64,000 bases of DNA from Micromonospora zingiberis (GTDB lineage Bacteria > Actinomycetota > Actinomycetes > Mycobacteriales > Micromonosporaceae), in the NCBI RefSeq assembly GCF_004331455.1, contig NZ_SJJR01000025.1, positions 1-64,000 of the forward strand, in the 5' to 3' direction. A program made the position numbers and the translations under genes. This document shows positions 41,720 to 49,703 of the stretch, piece after piece (position 1 is the stretch's first letter; every line of letters starts with the position of its first letter). The notes beneath the pieces are model-generated. The model was not told the origin of the DNA. It saw nothing but the letters and a program-made list of their open reading frames with translations, and made no database searches.

Positions 41720-42833
41720 GCTCCAACACTCCCTCCAGTAGGCGGATCTTGCTGTTGCGGCAGTGCTCGGTCTCCGTACCGTCAAAACGCCCCAGCTCGA
41801 AGTACCGGTTGGCCGCGTGGCCCCCGCCACAGAAACCGAAGTACGGGCAGGACGAGCGGCACGCCTCCACCCCGGCCATGAACTCGCCGACCCAGGCCGT
41901 GCGCTCCGCTGCGGCGAGGATCGCGTGCAGCGGTGCGGCGAGCACGTTGCCGCTGCTGAAATCGCCGTAACGCGGATCGGTGAAGCCGGCGAGTTCGGGC
42001 GAGAGCACCACGACCGAGCCGTCGTGGGCGATCGTCGGGATCGGGTCCAGCCGGCCAGGCAGAAGATCGTCTGCCGAGTCGTCCAGGACCGCCGCGGCGT
42101 ACCGCAACGACCACTCGATTTCCCGCAGGTGGATCCGTGGATCCCGGCGCCAGGCGGCCACCAGCTCGGCCCAGAACCCGGTCACCACGGCCGGGTCGTG
42201 GGCGTTGGCGCGGGTGTTGACTCCCTCGGTCTCCTCGATGTTCACACCGAGCACCTCACAGCCGAGGTCAAGGCAGTACTCGTACAGCTCCGTCGCCCGG
42301 CCCGGCACCGGGTCGTTCACCACGGCGAGCGCCGAGAACGGCAGGCCGTGGCGGCGCAACGCCGCCACACCCCGAACGATCCGGTCGTACGCGGGCCGGC
42401 CGGACCGGCTGACCCGGTCGCCGTTGCGCTCCCGGGGCCCGTCCACGCTCACGCTCACCCGCATGCGCTGTGCCGTGAAGAACTCGCACCACGCGTCGTC
42501 GATCAACGTGGCGTTGGTCTGTACGTGATGCTCCACGTCCGGGCTGAACGGCGCCATCAGCGCGGCCAGTTCCTCCCGGCCGGCGGCGAGCGGCTCACCA
42601 CCGTGCCAGACCACCGAGAACCGCCCCGACGCCGCCCAGGGGTTCACCGAGGCGGCCACCGCCTCCGCCACCGCGACCGGCATCCGCCGGTCGACGGCCC
42701 GGAACGGCAGATAGCAGTAAGCGCAGTCCAGATTGCAGAGCGTGGTGGGCTGCATCACGACGTACGACGGGACGGCGGCCAGGCCGCGCATCCCGCGCAA
42801 TGACCGTCCCCGCGCAGCCATCGCCCTCCTCAT
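41688..42833 (-). CDS. Radical SAM/SPASM peptide maturase
   Basis: 381 aa from ATG 42833; the ATG at 42821, close behind AGGAGG, is an alternative. Radical-SAM cluster motif CNLDCAYC (Cx3Cx2C), GGEPL, and SVDGP in the TIM barrel. The C-terminal SPASM region has CRSSCPYFGFCGGGHAANRYFELGRFDGTETEHC, enough Cys for auxiliary iron-sulfur clusters. It should crosslink the precursor encoded by the overlapping downstream gene, probably joining aromatic side chains to a neighbouring Asn beta-carbon. Together they interrupt the otherwise conserved DUF3073-purM order. No protease or exporter gene is adjacent. Confidence 0.88.
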   Translation of the reverse strand: MRRAMAARGRSLRGMRGLAAVPSYVVMQPTTLCNLDCAYCYLPFRAVDRRMPVAVAEAVAASVNPWAASGRFSVVWHGGEPLAAGREELAALMAPFSPDVEHHVQTNATLIDDAWCEFFTAQRMRVSVSVDGPRERNGDRVSRSGRPAYDRIVRGVAALRRHGLPFSALAVVNDPVPGRATELYEYCLDLGCEVLGVNIEETEGVNTRANAHDPAVVTGFWAELVAAWRRDPRIHLREIEWSLRYAAAVLDDSADDLLPGRLDPIPTIAHDGSVVVLSPELAGFTDPRYGDFSSGNVLAAPLHAILAAAERTAWVGEFMAGVEACRSSCPYFGFCGGGHAANRYFELGRFDGTETEHCRNSKIRLLEGVLEHARNHQSPGV

Positions 42834-42963
42834 AGCGGTCGGGCTGCCGGGCACACCCCGGCAAGGGCGCGCCCCACAGCTTTGAGGGTGCCCTTCAGGC
42901 TAGGCCGCGACGGCCACTCGGGTGAAGCCCGGATCAGGTGCTCGGACGATCAATTCGGCGTGA

Positions 42964-44118
42964 TCAGCCGCGGGTGTGCTGACCGACCATCTGCACCTCA
43001 CCGGTGCCTTCGATGATCTCGCCCACCTGCCAGGCATCGACGCCCCGGCCGGTCAGCGTGGCCAGCGCCCGGTCGGCGTCCTCGGCCGAGACGATCGCGA
43101 ACATGCCGACGCCCATGTTGAAGGTCGCCTCCATCTCCGGGTCCTCGATCCGTCCCTTGGACTGGATCAGGTCGAAGATCGGCTGCGGCTTCCAGGTGGC
43201 CCGGTTGACCACCGCGTCCACGTGCTCGGGCAGAATCCGGACCAGGTTGCCGGGGATGCCGCCGCCGGTGACGTGGGCCAGCGCCCGCACCTCCGCCTCG
43301 GCGATCAGCTTGAGGCAGTCCTGGGCGTAGATCTTGGTGGGGGTGAGCAGCTCCTCGCCGAGGGTGCGCTGCCGACCGAAGTCGTCGATCACCACGTCCA
43401 GCCGCATCCGCCCGGCACCGAGCAGGACGTGCCGGACCAGCGAGTAGCCGTTCGAGTGCAGACCGGACGAGCGCATGGCGATCACCACGTCGCCCACCTC
43501 GACCCGCTCGGAGCTGAGGATGGCGCTCTCCTCCACCACACCGACGCCGGTGGCGGAGATGTCGTACTCGTCCGGACGCAGCACGCCCGGGTGCTCGGCG
43601 GTTTCCCCACCGAGCAGCGCGCAACCCGCGTAGCGGCAGCCGTCGGCGATGCCGGCGCCGATCTCGGCGACCTTGTCCGGCACGACCTCGCCGGTGGCGA
43701 TGTAGTCGAGCAGGAACAGCGGCTCCGCGCCGCAGGCGACCAGGTCGTCGACGACCATCGCGACCAGGTCGATGCCGACCGTGTCGTGGATGTCCATCTG
43801 CTGGGCGATCACCAGCTTGGTGCCGACACCGTCGGTGGACGAGGCCAGGATCGGGTTCTTGTACTTCGTGGTGTCCAGCCGGAACAGGCCGGCGAAACCA
43901 CCGAGGTCGCCCATCACCTCCGGCCGGCGGGTCTGCTTCACCTTGGACTTCAGCAGCTCGACCGCGCGGTCACCCGCCTCGATCGACACGCCGGCGTCCG
44001 CGTACGAGACCGAGCGTTTGCGAGGTGAGCGGCCGGTGCCGGCAGTCCAGGGCTGGCGGTCGCCGCCAGCGCCGGTCGGGCTGCTTCCTGCGCCGCTGCG
44101 CTCGGACACGTGCGTCAC
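42964..44118 (-). CDS. purM: Phosphoribosylformylglycinamidine cyclo-ligase (AIR synthase)
   Basis: 384 aa, GTG start with a GGGGAGAACC site. N-terminal 35 residues are a low-complexity extension; the enzyme begins at SVSYADAGVSIEAGDRAVELLK. Motifs: SSTDGVGTKLVIAQ, DLVAMVVDDLVACGAEPLFLLDYIA, GGETAEHPGVLRPDEYD, HVTGGGIPGNL, FNMGVGMF. Fifth step of purine synthesis. Follows purF by 61 bases, probable operon. Confidence 0.96.
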   Translation of the reverse strand: MTHVSERSGAGSSPTGAGGDRQPWTAGTGRSPRKRSVSYADAGVSIEAGDRAVELLKSKVKQTRRPEVMGDLGGFAGLFRLDTTKYKNPILASSTDGVGTKLVIAQQMDIHDTVGIDLVAMVVDDLVACGAEPLFLLDYIATGEVVPDKVAEIGAGIADGCRYAGCALLGGETAEHPGVLRPDEYDISATGVGVVEESAILSSERVEVGDVVIAMRSSGLHSNGYSLVRHVLLGAGRMRLDVVIDDFGRQRTLGEELLTPTKIYAQDCLKLIAEAEVRALAHVTGGGIPGNLVRILPEHVDAVVNRATWKPQPIFDLIQSKGRIEDPEMEATFNMGVGMFAIVSAEDADRALATLTGRGVDAWQVGEIIEGTGEVQMVGQHTRG

Positions 44119-44179
44119 GGTTCTCCCCTTTGTGGTTCTCGGCTGCCAGTCGACGGTGACCGACCGCAGCCGGGCGGTG

Positions 44180-45781
44180 CTACGGGCGGTTTGTGGTCGC
44201 CGACATCTTCAGGTCGGTGCGCGATGTCCGACGCGCCGGGCTGAGGTCGTCGTCGGCCCCCGCAGCGGCGACGAGCGGAGGGACGATCTGCTCGCCGGAA
44301 TCGCTGTCGTCCGCGCTGTGTGCGACCCGACGGCCGATTCCTTCGAGGACGTGCTTACCGATCAGGTTGCCGGCGGGAAGCTCGATCGGATACTCCCCGT
44401 CGAAACACGCCCGGCACAGCCGGGTCTTCGGTTGCTCGGTCGCGGCGATCAGGCCGGGCAGCGAGACGTAGCCCAGCGTGTCAGCGCCGATGGAGCGCCG
44501 GATGCCGTCGTTGTCGAGGCCGTTGGCGAGCAACTCGGCCCGGGTGGCGAAGTCGATGCCGTAGAAGCACGGCCAGGACACCGGCGGCGAGGAGATGCGT
44601 ACGTGCACCTCAAGTGCGCCGGCCTCGCGGAGCATCCGGACGATCGCCCGCTGGGTGTTGCCCCGGACGATGGAGTCGTCGACCACGACCAGCCGCTTGC
44701 CCCGCACGTTCTGGCGCAGCGGGTTGAGCTTGAGTCGGATGCCCAGCTGGCGCAGGGTCTGCGACGGCTGGATGAAGGTACGCCCGACGTACGGGTTCTT
44801 CATCAGGCCGGCGCCGTAGGTGATGCCGGACTCCTCGGCGTAACCGATCGCCGCCGGGGTGCCCGACTCCGGGACCGGGATGACCAGATCGGCCTCGACC
44901 GGGTGCTCCTTGGCCAGTTGGCGGCCGATCTGCACCCGGGCCGCATGCACGTTACGTCCGGCGATGGTGGCATCCGGACGGGCGATGTAGACGTACTCGA
45001 AGAGGCAGCCCTTGGGTTCGGGGGCGGCGAACCGGGTCGACCGCAGCCCGTCGGCGTCGATCGCGATCAGCTCGCCGGGCTCCACCTCGCGGACCACGCT
45101 GGCGCCGACGATGTCCAGCGCCGCCGTCTCGCTGGCCACCACCCAACCGCGCTCCAGCCGGCCCAGCACCAGCGGGCGTACCCCGTGCGGGTCACGCGCG
45201 GCGTAGAGCGTGGTCTCGTCCATGAAGACGAAGCTGAACGCGCCCCGGAGCTGCGGCAGCACCTCCAGCGCGGCGGCCTCGACGGAGAGATCCGGTCGGC
45301 CGGCCAGCAGCGTGGTCACCAACGAGGTGTCGTTTGTCGAACCGTCCGTGGTCAGCCCACGCTCGGTCACCTCGCGCTGCAGGTCGGCGGTGTTGATCAG
45401 GTTGCCGTTGTGCGCCAGCGCGATGGTCGTGCCGGAAGTGGTGGCACGGATCGTCGGCTGGGCGTTCTCCCAGGTCGAGCCGCCGGTCGTCGAGTACCGG
45501 GTGTGCCCGATCGCGACATGCCCGCGCAGGCTGGCCAGCGTCGGCTCGTCGAAGACCTGGGCGACCAGGCCGAGATCCTTGTAGACCACCACGCCGGAAC
45601 CGTCGCTGACCGCTATTCCGGCCGCCTCCTGCCCCCGGTGCTGCAACGCGTACAGCCCGAAATAGGTCAGGTTGGCGACCTCTTCCTCAGGAGCCCAGAC
45701 ACCGAAGACGCCACAGGCGTCCTGGGGGCCGGGGCGTTGGGGATCAAGGTCGTGGCTCAGCCGGCCGTCGCCTCGGGGCAC
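44180..45781 (-). CDS. purF: Amidophosphoribosyltransferase
   Basis: 533 aa from GTG 45781, which has AGGGAG eight bases upstream; longer in-frame starts lack a site. Ntn glutaminase: a short propeptide ends before the catalytic Cys in GPQDACGVFGVWAP. GHTRYSTTG and AHNGNL bind glutamine; the PRPP loop is VVVDDSIVRGNTQR. C-terminal Cys residues (WPCFYGIDF, LCRACFDGEYP) fit the iron-sulfur form of the Bacillus type. First committed purine step. The C-terminus has an extra 60 disordered residues. Confidence 0.96.
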   Translation of the reverse strand: MPRGDGRLSHDLDPQRPGPQDACGVFGVWAPEEEVANLTYFGLYALQHRGQEAAGIAVSDGSGVVVYKDLGLVAQVFDEPTLASLRGHVAIGHTRYSTTGGSTWENAQPTIRATTSGTTIALAHNGNLINTADLQREVTERGLTTDGSTNDTSLVTTLLAGRPDLSVEAAALEVLPQLRGAFSFVFMDETTLYAARDPHGVRPLVLGRLERGWVVASETAALDIVGASVVREVEPGELIAIDADGLRSTRFAAPEPKGCLFEYVYIARPDATIAGRNVHAARVQIGRQLAKEHPVEADLVIPVPESGTPAAIGYAEESGITYGAGLMKNPYVGRTFIQPSQTLRQLGIRLKLNPLRQNVRGKRLVVVDDSIVRGNTQRAIVRMLREAGALEVHVRISSPPVSWPCFYGIDFATRAELLANGLDNDGIRRSIGADTLGYVSLPGLIAATEQPKTRLCRACFDGEYPIELPAGNLIGKHVLEGIGRRVAHSADDSDSGEQIVPPLVAAAGADDDLSPARRTSRTDLKMSATTNRP

Positions 45782-45941
45782 CTGCCGCTCCCTCTTGCTG
45801 GTCTGGACTGGCCTGGCGGAACCAAGGACCTGCTCCGCGCTGATCGGCCGGGACCACACTGTCGTCGCCTGACAGTGTACGCGAATCCATGTCGCCACAT
45901 ACAGTCACGTTGTCACCGCTTTAGGTCAGCGGAAACATGCG

Positions 45942-46337
45942 TCACTCCAGTTCGAGGGGCAGATACGGGGAAAGGTCCGCTCGATTTCCGCTCGCCCGTA
46001 CGCGACCCTCCGTAACCGCCTGGGTCCAAACGAGTCGCCCTGTGGCCAACCCGAGCCAGGTTGCCGGATCCATCTCGACCGTGTTCGGAGGCGTACCGCG
46101 GGTGTGTCGCGGCCCCGAAACACACTGAACTACACCGTAAGGTGGGACACGCACCTCCACCGATCGGCCGGGGGCGCGGTCCGCGAGGGTGGTCAACAGG
46201 GCTCTGACCGCCTCACGGAAGACCGACCGTTCGGGTGTGCGCCCCTCGTCGAGCGCCGCCATCGCCGCCACGACCGCGGCGGACTTAATGTACGGAGAGG
46301 ACACGACGGGACGATACGGCCTCCCCGCGCCGAGCAT
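45942..46337 (-). CDS. Sterol carrier family protein
   Basis: 131 aa from ATG 46337; a GTG at 46304 is possible. The sequence KSAAVVAAMAALDEGRTPERSVFREAVRALLTTLADRAPG followed by VEVRVPPYGVVQCV and TVEMDPATWLGLATGRLVWTQAVTEGRVRASGNRADLSPYLPL matches a small SCP2-like family found upstream of purF in many actinobacteria. Possible lipid-binding fold; role unknown. Confidence 0.8.
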   Translation of the reverse strand: MLGAGRPYRPVVSSPYIKSAAVVAAMAALDEGRTPERSVFREAVRALLTTLADRAPGRSVEVRVPPYGVVQCVSGPRHTRGTPPNTVEMDPATWLGLATGRLVWTQAVTEGRVRASGNRADLSPYLPLELE

Positions 46338-46464
46338 CACGCTGGCCCTGGGTCGCGCCGATCCGCCCCGACAAGGCATAGTTGCCGACGGCGTATTCGT
46401 ACCGTGATGTTCCCCGGCCCGGCACCTGCCCGGCCATGGGAGGTCAGTCCGGAAGGCGGTGGAC

Positions 46465-48807
46465 GTGTCAACACACCGACGAGCCTGGCAAAAGCGGGCC
46501 GGTGTGGTCGTGGCGCTGATTGTGGGTGCCCTGCTCGCGGTCCCCGCCACACCCGCCCTCGCCGCCCCGAGCGTCAACAATGTCTCGGCCTCTCCGAGCG
46601 CCGTTGAAGCGGGCAAGACCACCACGGTGAGCTACTCGCTCAGCTTCGAAGATGGCGCGGTCCCTGCGGACATCACCGTCAGCTCGAATAACGGAAAGCT
46701 GAGCTGCGTTGACGGCTGCGAGCGCAGGCGGGTTGACGCCAGTGGCACTTTCCAGGCGACCTTCCGGCTCGCCAATGACGCCTCCAACGGGTCTGCCACG
46801 ATCACGGTCAAGGCCGTCGACTCCCAGGGCGTGATCCGACAGGAGGAGCAGGCATCGACAACCGTCACGATGGTTGCTGCCCCGCCGCCGCCGCCGACCA
46901 GCCAGGCGCCGCAGACGGTTCGGTCGATCTCCGGCAAGGTGGTCAACCAGGCCGGTGACGGGGTGCCGAACGCGTACGTCCTGCTCAAGGACAGCGCCGG
47001 TAAGCAGTACGACACCACCACCAACTCCGACGGCAACTTCCGCTTCACCGGCACCACCGACCGGCCCATCGCGCCGGGTCGGATCGATCTCGGTGCGAGC
47101 GCGAACAACATCCGCGAGGTCGTGAGCTTCACGGCGAACGCGGGTCAGAGCGTCACCGGGCAGCGGATCACCCTCGCCATCCAGGCGTCGAACAGCCCGA
47201 GCCCCACTCCCTCGGCCTCCGAGTCGGCGGTGCCCACCGAGGACCCGTTCGACGACGAGTTGACCGAGGAGGAGGAGACGCCCGGCGAGAGCGCGCCTGC
47301 CCAGACGCAGGCCAGCAACGAGGATTCCGGCGGCTTCGGCAGCTGGCTGCTGGTCCTGCTCGGCGGCCTCTTCGTGGCGGTCGGTGTCGGCACGATCGTG
47401 CTGCTCTGGATGAAGCGCAAGGAGAACGAGGACGCCGAGGTGGACGGGGACGCTCCCGCTGGTGCCCCCGGTGGCGCCGTGCCGGCTTCGCGGGGCTCCT
47501 TCGCCAGCGCGGACGACCAGACCCGGGTGGTGAACCGGGTCGGCAACACGCCGGACCCGACCATGGTCGGCGGTCCCGCGATGAGCAACGCGCCGACGAT
47601 GATGCATCAGCCGGTCGTCGATGACGTACCGCCGGACCCGTACGGCGCGCCCGCACAGCCGTACGGCGCTGCGGGCGGCGCCGGCCAGGCATGGTCCGGC
47701 GGGGGCTACGGCGACGAGCCCGGCGGATACGGCGCCGCCGGCTACGGCAACGCCCCGTCCTCCGGTGGCGGCTACGGCAACGCCCCATCTTCCGGTGGTG
47801 GCTACGGCAACGCTCCCTCCTCCGGTGGCGGGTACGGCAACAACCCCTCGTCGGGCGGTGGCTACGGCAGCCGTGACTATGGCGCCGGCAGTGCCGGTGC
47901 CGACTACCCGCCGGCCGGTGGCGCCGCTGGGGCTGCTGGTGCTGCTGGTGCCGGTGGCTACGGCGGCGAGCGGTACGACGAGCCGACCGGCCGCTACAAC
48001 GGTGAGGAGACCCGCTACCCGGCGCCCGCCGACCCGTACGCGACCGGGGTGTACGAGCCCGAGGCGGGCCAGGGCTACGGTCAGTCCGAGTCCACCGGTT
48101 ACGGCCGTAACGAGCCGACCGGCGGCTACGGCCGCAACGAGCCCGTTGGGGGCTACGGCCGCAACGAGCCCACCGGCGGGTACGGCCAGAGCGAGCCCAC
48201 CGGCGGATACGGTTCGGGCGACCGCGGTGGCTACACCCAGGGCACCCCGACCGGCGGCTACGGCCAGAGTGAACCGAGCGGCGGATACGGCCAGAGCGAG
48301 CCGACCGGCGGCTACGGGCAGAGCGCACCAGCCGGCGGATACGGCCAGGGCGCACCGAGCGGCGGATACGGCCAGAGCGAGCCGACCGGCGGGTACGGCC
48401 AGGGCGAGCCGACCGGCGGGTACGGCCAGAGCGAGTCCACCGGCGGCTACGGCGCACCAGCCGGTGGGTACGGCCAGGGCGGCGGATACGGGCAACCGGC
48501 TGGCGGCTACGGCCAGGGCGGCAACTACGACGACTCCGGCCGCTACGGTCAGGGTGGGTACGGCCAGGGCGGCGGCTACGGCCAGGAGCCCCCGCAGCAG
48601 CGCGGTGGTGGCTACGACAACAGCTACGACCAGGGCGGCGGCGGGTACGGTCAGGAGCCGCCACGCCAGCGCGGTGGCTACGAGAACAGCAGCTACGAAC
48701 AGGGCAGTGGCGCGTACGGCGATTCGGCACAGACCGGCCGGGGTCGGCCCGATGGCGGACCGGCGGCCGAGCGCGGCGGACGCCGACTCGACTGGCTGGA
48801 CGACTGA
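46465..48807 (+). CDS. Single-pass membrane protein with GYG-repeat cytoplasmic tail
   Basis: 780 aa from GTG 46465 with GGAAGG eight bases upstream. Signal peptide to about residue 33, Ig-like domain (about 35-140), carboxypeptidase-regulatory-like domain (about 150-235, SISGKVVNQAGDGVPNAYVLLKD), acidic linker, membrane helix near 290-312 (GSWLLVLLGGLFVAVGVGTIVLLWMKRK). The remaining 465 residues are intrinsically disordered: GGGYGNAPSS copies, then about 20 copies of GGYGQSEPT-like 9-mers, then GYGQ/GYDN repeats. Tyr spaced in Gly/Gln/Ser resembles prion-like domains that phase-separate. Tail would be cytoplasmic. Function unknown. Confidence 0.8.
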   Translation: MSTHRRAWQKRAGVVVALIVGALLAVPATPALAAPSVNNVSASPSAVEAGKTTTVSYSLSFEDGAVPADITVSSNNGKLSCVDGCERRRVDASGTFQATFRLANDASNGSATITVKAVDSQGVIRQEEQASTTVTMVAAPPPPPTSQAPQTVRSISGKVVNQAGDGVPNAYVLLKDSAGKQYDTTTNSDGNFRFTGTTDRPIAPGRIDLGASANNIREVVSFTANAGQSVTGQRITLAIQASNSPSPTPSASESAVPTEDPFDDELTEEEETPGESAPAQTQASNEDSGGFGSWLLVLLGGLFVAVGVGTIVLLWMKRKENEDAEVDGDAPAGAPGGAVPASRGSFASADDQTRVVNRVGNTPDPTMVGGPAMSNAPTMMHQPVVDDVPPDPYGAPAQPYGAAGGAGQAWSGGGYGDEPGGYGAAGYGNAPSSGGGYGNAPSSGGGYGNAPSSGGGYGNNPSSGGGYGSRDYGAGSAGADYPPAGGAAGAAGAAGAGGYGGERYDEPTGRYNGEETRYPAPADPYATGVYEPEAGQGYGQSESTGYGRNEPTGGYGRNEPVGGYGRNEPTGGYGQSEPTGGYGSGDRGGYTQGTPTGGYGQSEPSGGYGQSEPTGGYGQSAPAGGYGQGAPSGGYGQSEPTGGYGQGEPTGGYGQSESTGGYGAPAGGYGQGGGYGQPAGGYGQGGNYDDSGRYGQGGYGQGGGYGQEPPQQRGGGYDNSYDQGGGGYGQEPPRQRGGYENSSYEQGSGAYGDSAQTGRGRPDGGPAAERGGRRLDWLDD
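47740..48720. repeat. Coding tandem repeats (GYG 9-mers and 10-mers)
   Basis: Inside the preceding gene: about four 30-base units coding GGGYGNAPSS at 47750-47880 and about 20 units of 27 bases coding GGYGQSEPT-like peptides from about 48060 to 48500, then GGYGQ-rich irregular units. High identity between units makes copy-number changes likely. Confidence 0.85.
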
Positions 48808-48943
48808 GCGCCCCTTCCTGGGGAGCGACACACCTGACAGCGCGACACCTGCCAGGCCGCATCTTGTGACAGCGGCGCGGTGACGGGGGACGAGGTCCGC
48901 CGCGCCGCGCCGTTGCCGTCGGCACCGCAGGTGCCGCTCTTCG

Positions 48944-49699
48944 TCAGGCGTTGGTGAAGACGCCGTGCCGCAGCACCGGCACGACCTCTGAGGTGTCGAT
49001 GCGTACGGCGATCTCGACGTCCTCGGCGAAGCCGTCCTCGATCAACTCCCGGCCCGAGACGCCGCCCCGAACCGCTGCGGGTACGTCCGGAATGCTGGCC
49101 AGCGCGGCCAGGGCCACGGCCGCTTCCACCGACAGGCCGCCCGACACCCCGGAGAGCGCGTCCAGCACGCTCGCCGCGCCGAGCTGATCCTCGGCTGCCG
49201 GGCGCAGCGAGCCGTCCGGCCATCGCTCGCCGGTGGCGATCACGCCGATCGGTTGGGCGGTCGAGCCGTACCCCTCACGCAGTAGCCAGCGCCCGACGGC
49301 GCGGGCGTTGCGCAGGTTGGCCGCGATCACCGGTAGGCCGGTGGCGCTGGCGGCCGCGCTGATCGCCGACCCGTTCGGCGTTGGCAGCACCAGGTCGGAC
49401 ACGACCGGCGCCCGGCTCAACGCGGCCGGCGACAGCGACCACGGATGTTCGGGGGTGGCCTGCCGGCGGCCGGCGGCCGGGACGGCACCGACCCGGCGGG
49501 CATAGTCGGCGGCCTGTTCGCCCCAGGGAAAGGGATGCACCCGCATGCCCCGCCCGACGGCCACCTCGACGGTGGTGGTGAACGAGAGCACGTCCACCAC
49601 CACCAACACCGCGCAGACCCGGCCGAGTTCGGCCGCCCCCGCGAGGCCCCAGTCGAACCGGGCCCCGGATCCGGGTTGGCCGAAGACGGGCCGGGTCAA
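48944..49699 (-). CDS. ComB-like 2-phosphosulfolactate phosphatase family protein
   Basis: 251 aa, best start TTG 49699 placed four bases after the purL stop; the start is uncertain because the frame is open far into purL. ComB-like fold: CAVLVVVDVLSFTTTVEVAVGRGMRV, LPTPNGSAISA and IGVIATGERWPDGSLRPAAEDQLGAASVLDAL. In archaea ComB makes sulfolactate for coenzyme M; in actinobacteria the substrate is unknown. Coupled to purL. Confidence 0.82.
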   Translation of the reverse strand: MTRPVFGQPGSGARFDWGLAGAAELGRVCAVLVVVDVLSFTTTVEVAVGRGMRVHPFPWGEQAADYARRVGAVPAAGRRQATPEHPWSLSPAALSRAPVVSDLVLPTPNGSAISAAASATGLPVIAANLRNARAVGRWLLREGYGSTAQPIGVIATGERWPDGSLRPAAEDQLGAASVLDALSGVSGGLSVEAAVALAALASIPDVPAAVRGGVSGRELIEDGFAEDVEIAVRIDTSEVVPVLRHGVFTNA

Positions 49700-49703
49700 C
49701 GCC

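Noticed and set aside
47740..48720. Regular repeats considered as a CRISPR array
   Set aside because: Units are in-frame, contiguous and code GYG peptides; there are no unique spacers and no cas genes.
46468..48831. 787-residue minus-strand open frame opposite the GYG-repeat gene
   Set aside because: Low-complexity antisense of the repeats (ALAVPAGR patterns); no ribosome site or family, whereas the plus strand has a signal peptide, domains and a membrane helix.
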